Positions 23,176 to 24,158 of a stretch of DNA of 24,158 nucleotides are shown one piece after another (the first letter of the stretch is position 1; each line of letters starts with the position of its first letter). The translations under genes were made by a program, and so were the position numbers. This DNA comes from CAYRFQ01 sp964423615 (GTDB taxonomy: Bacteria > Planctomycetota > Planctomycetia > Gemmatales > Gemmataceae). The DNA lies in assembly GCA_964423615.1 (NCBI GenBank), contig CAYRFQ010000111.1:1-24158 (forward strand), in the 5' to 3' direction. The notes below the pieces were generated by a model. The model made no database searches. It was not told the DNA's origin and saw only the letters and a program-made list of their open reading frames with translations.

Positions 23176-24024
23176 TTACCCTGCTTGTTTGTACGCCGCG
23201 AGTTTGTAGAATTCGCGGCATTCTTCTTCGCGGCCTTTCACGACTCGAAAACCCTTCAAGTCTCCTTTTTCTTCCGTCACGACGGTTCGTTGGCCTTCGT
23301 GGGTATCGGCTTGGAAATAGATCACAACCCAATCGTTCGTGCGTCCTTTTCGGTGAGCGTGGGCCGTGTTGGAGAACAAGGCCCGCACTTGCCAGGCACC
23401 ACGCCTGGTCGCAAAGATGGGGAGCCATTTTTCGCCCTTGGGATTCTTGTGGAAGGGGGCGATCGTCGGCAGTTTTTTGTTCCGGGCTTTCTCTCGGTAC
23501 ACTTCGTCCAAGCTCAATAACTCGGCCACCGAAGGCTCGTTTGGGTTTTCTTTGGTGGCTTCGAGTTGTGTCCGGTGTTCGGCGATGGCAGCCACGAGGC
23601 GTGCTCGCTTACGGGGTCCGATGGGAAGGTCTTCGAGTTTTCCGGCTTCGATGGCCTCTTCGAGTTCCGAGATGGTTTGGACACCGAGTTCTTCCCAGAG
23701 CAACTGAGCAGTGTGCGGCCCCACGCCGGTCAAGTCGCGGACGTGATCGTCGCGAGACGTCTGGTGGGCTTGCTCGGTGAAAGTGTGGAAATTCCCAGTC
23801 GTAACGAGGCGTTCGATGGCAAACGCCAAGTTTTTTCCGATGGATGGCAACCGCTCGAGGGCTTCGGTACCTTGTGTTTCGAGCAGTTCGGAGACGGGAA
23901 CCGACAATCGAGAAATCGTATTTGCGGCCCGACGATAGCCCATCACTCGGTAGAGATTGGTCGATTCTTTTTCGAGCCAATTGGCCTGTCGTGTGAGTTC
24001 TTCAGCGATGTTGTGATTGTTCAT
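23176..24024 (-). CDS. Helix-hairpin-helix protein related to the PolX N-terminus, without polymerase domain
   Basis: A 282-residue protein. Residues ~5-75 match the N-terminal 8-kDa-type domain of family X DNA polymerases: NIAEELTRQANWLEKES, YRVMGYRRAANTI, then LERLPSIGKNLAFAIERLV with its HhH turn. Residues ~90-135 are a second helix-hairpin-helix unit (LTGVGPHTAQLLWEELGVQTISELEEAIEAGKLEDLP), ordered as in PolX. The nucleotidyl-transferase palm and PHP exonuclease parts of PolX are absent. Instead residues ~170-280 form a different domain (APFHKNPKGEKWLPIFATRRGAWQV, then GRTNDWVVIYFQ, QRTVVTEEKGDLKGFRVVKGREEECREFY). From memory this domain recurs in proteins annotated only as HhH proteins. 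The gene starts after GGAG with good spacing. DNA binding is likely; catalytic activity is unknown. Confidence 0.82.
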   Translation of the reverse strand: MNNHNIAEELTRQANWLEKESTNLYRVMGYRRAANTISRLSVPVSELLETQGTEALERLPSIGKNLAFAIERLVTTGNFHTFTEQAHQTSRDDHVRDLTGVGPHTAQLLWEELGVQTISELEEAIEAGKLEDLPIGPRKRARLVAAIAEHRTQLEATKENPNEPSVAELLSLDEVYREKARNKKLPTIAPFHKNPKGEKWLPIFATRRGAWQVRALFSNTAHAHRKGRTNDWVVIYFQADTHEGQRTVVTEEKGDLKGFRVVKGREEECREFYKLAAYKQAG

Positions 24025-24158
24025 GGTGGCTTCTCCGTATTTTGGAGCCGTTGTGCAGATTCCATTAGAATATTATACGTTTGTTCACTTTCGGAAAGGT
24101 AGGTTAGGATACAAAATTTATTAACTGTCGCATTTGTCAGGAACAGCACGATAATTCC
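24025..24158. promoter_or_regulatory. Upstream region of the helix-hairpin-helix gene
   Basis: AT-rich sequence to the window edge that should contain the promoter of the minus-strand gene at 24024. A GGAG ribosome binding site is visible directly before its start. No other feature was found. Confidence 0.35.

Noticed and set aside
22981..23520. 179-residue plus-strand frame overlapping the end of the helix-hairpin-helix gene
   Set aside because: It is mostly antisense to that gene, with no domain or ribosome binding site.

Overview
This window looks like chromosomal DNA from a planctomycete (Planctomycetota). The evidence is a DUF1549/DUF1553 (PSCyt2/PSD1) protein, an RTX-repeat protein whose N-terminus carries an 'LETRALMAG' motif of the planctomycete LEPR type, a Tat-exported Gfo/Idh/MocA oxidoreductase, and a FlgM-domain protein of the kind common in that phylum. 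I cannot place it to genus. No rRNA, tRNA, CRISPR array or intact mobile element was seen. A run of 100 Ns (13836-13935) marks an assembly gap.

Layout. 1-1016 has no convincing gene. 1017-3293 (+) is a secreted DUF1549/DUF1553 protein ending at a strong hairpin. 3656-6444 (+) is a small regulatory stretch: an RsbW-like ATP-binding protein, a FlgM-like anti-sigma protein, a Fur-family repressor and a nucleoside-phosphorylase-superfamily enzyme, most followed by their own hairpin terminator. 6728-6898 is a lone WD40 blade, probably a gene remnant. 7030-9675 (-) is a large GH63/MGH1-like glucosidase. 9676-10317 is an AT-richer gap holding a perfect 40-bp palindrome. 10318-12447 (+) is an RTX-repeat protein with a C-terminal HExxH peptidase-like domain.

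The second half is mostly housekeeping genes mixed with planctomycete genes of unknown role. They are a threonine aldolase (-) whose upstream region is a 47-bp tandem repeat running into the assembly gap, a small exported protein (-), chorismate synthase (+), an exported TPR plus LolA-like protein (-), a cyclophilin lipoprotein (+), a Gfo/Idh/MocA oxidoreductase (-), peptide deformylase (+), a 505-residue helical protein of unknown function (+), and a PolX-like helix-hairpin-helix protein without a polymerase domain (-).

Most genes look like single transcription units: strands alternate often, and hairpins sit between many neighbours. No multi-gene pathway or defence island is evident. The points most worth a second look are the RTX-peptidase fusion, the 40-bp palindrome near it, the tandem repeat at the gap, the polymerase-less PolX-like protein, the unknown 505-residue protein, and an altered active-site signature in chorismate synthase.
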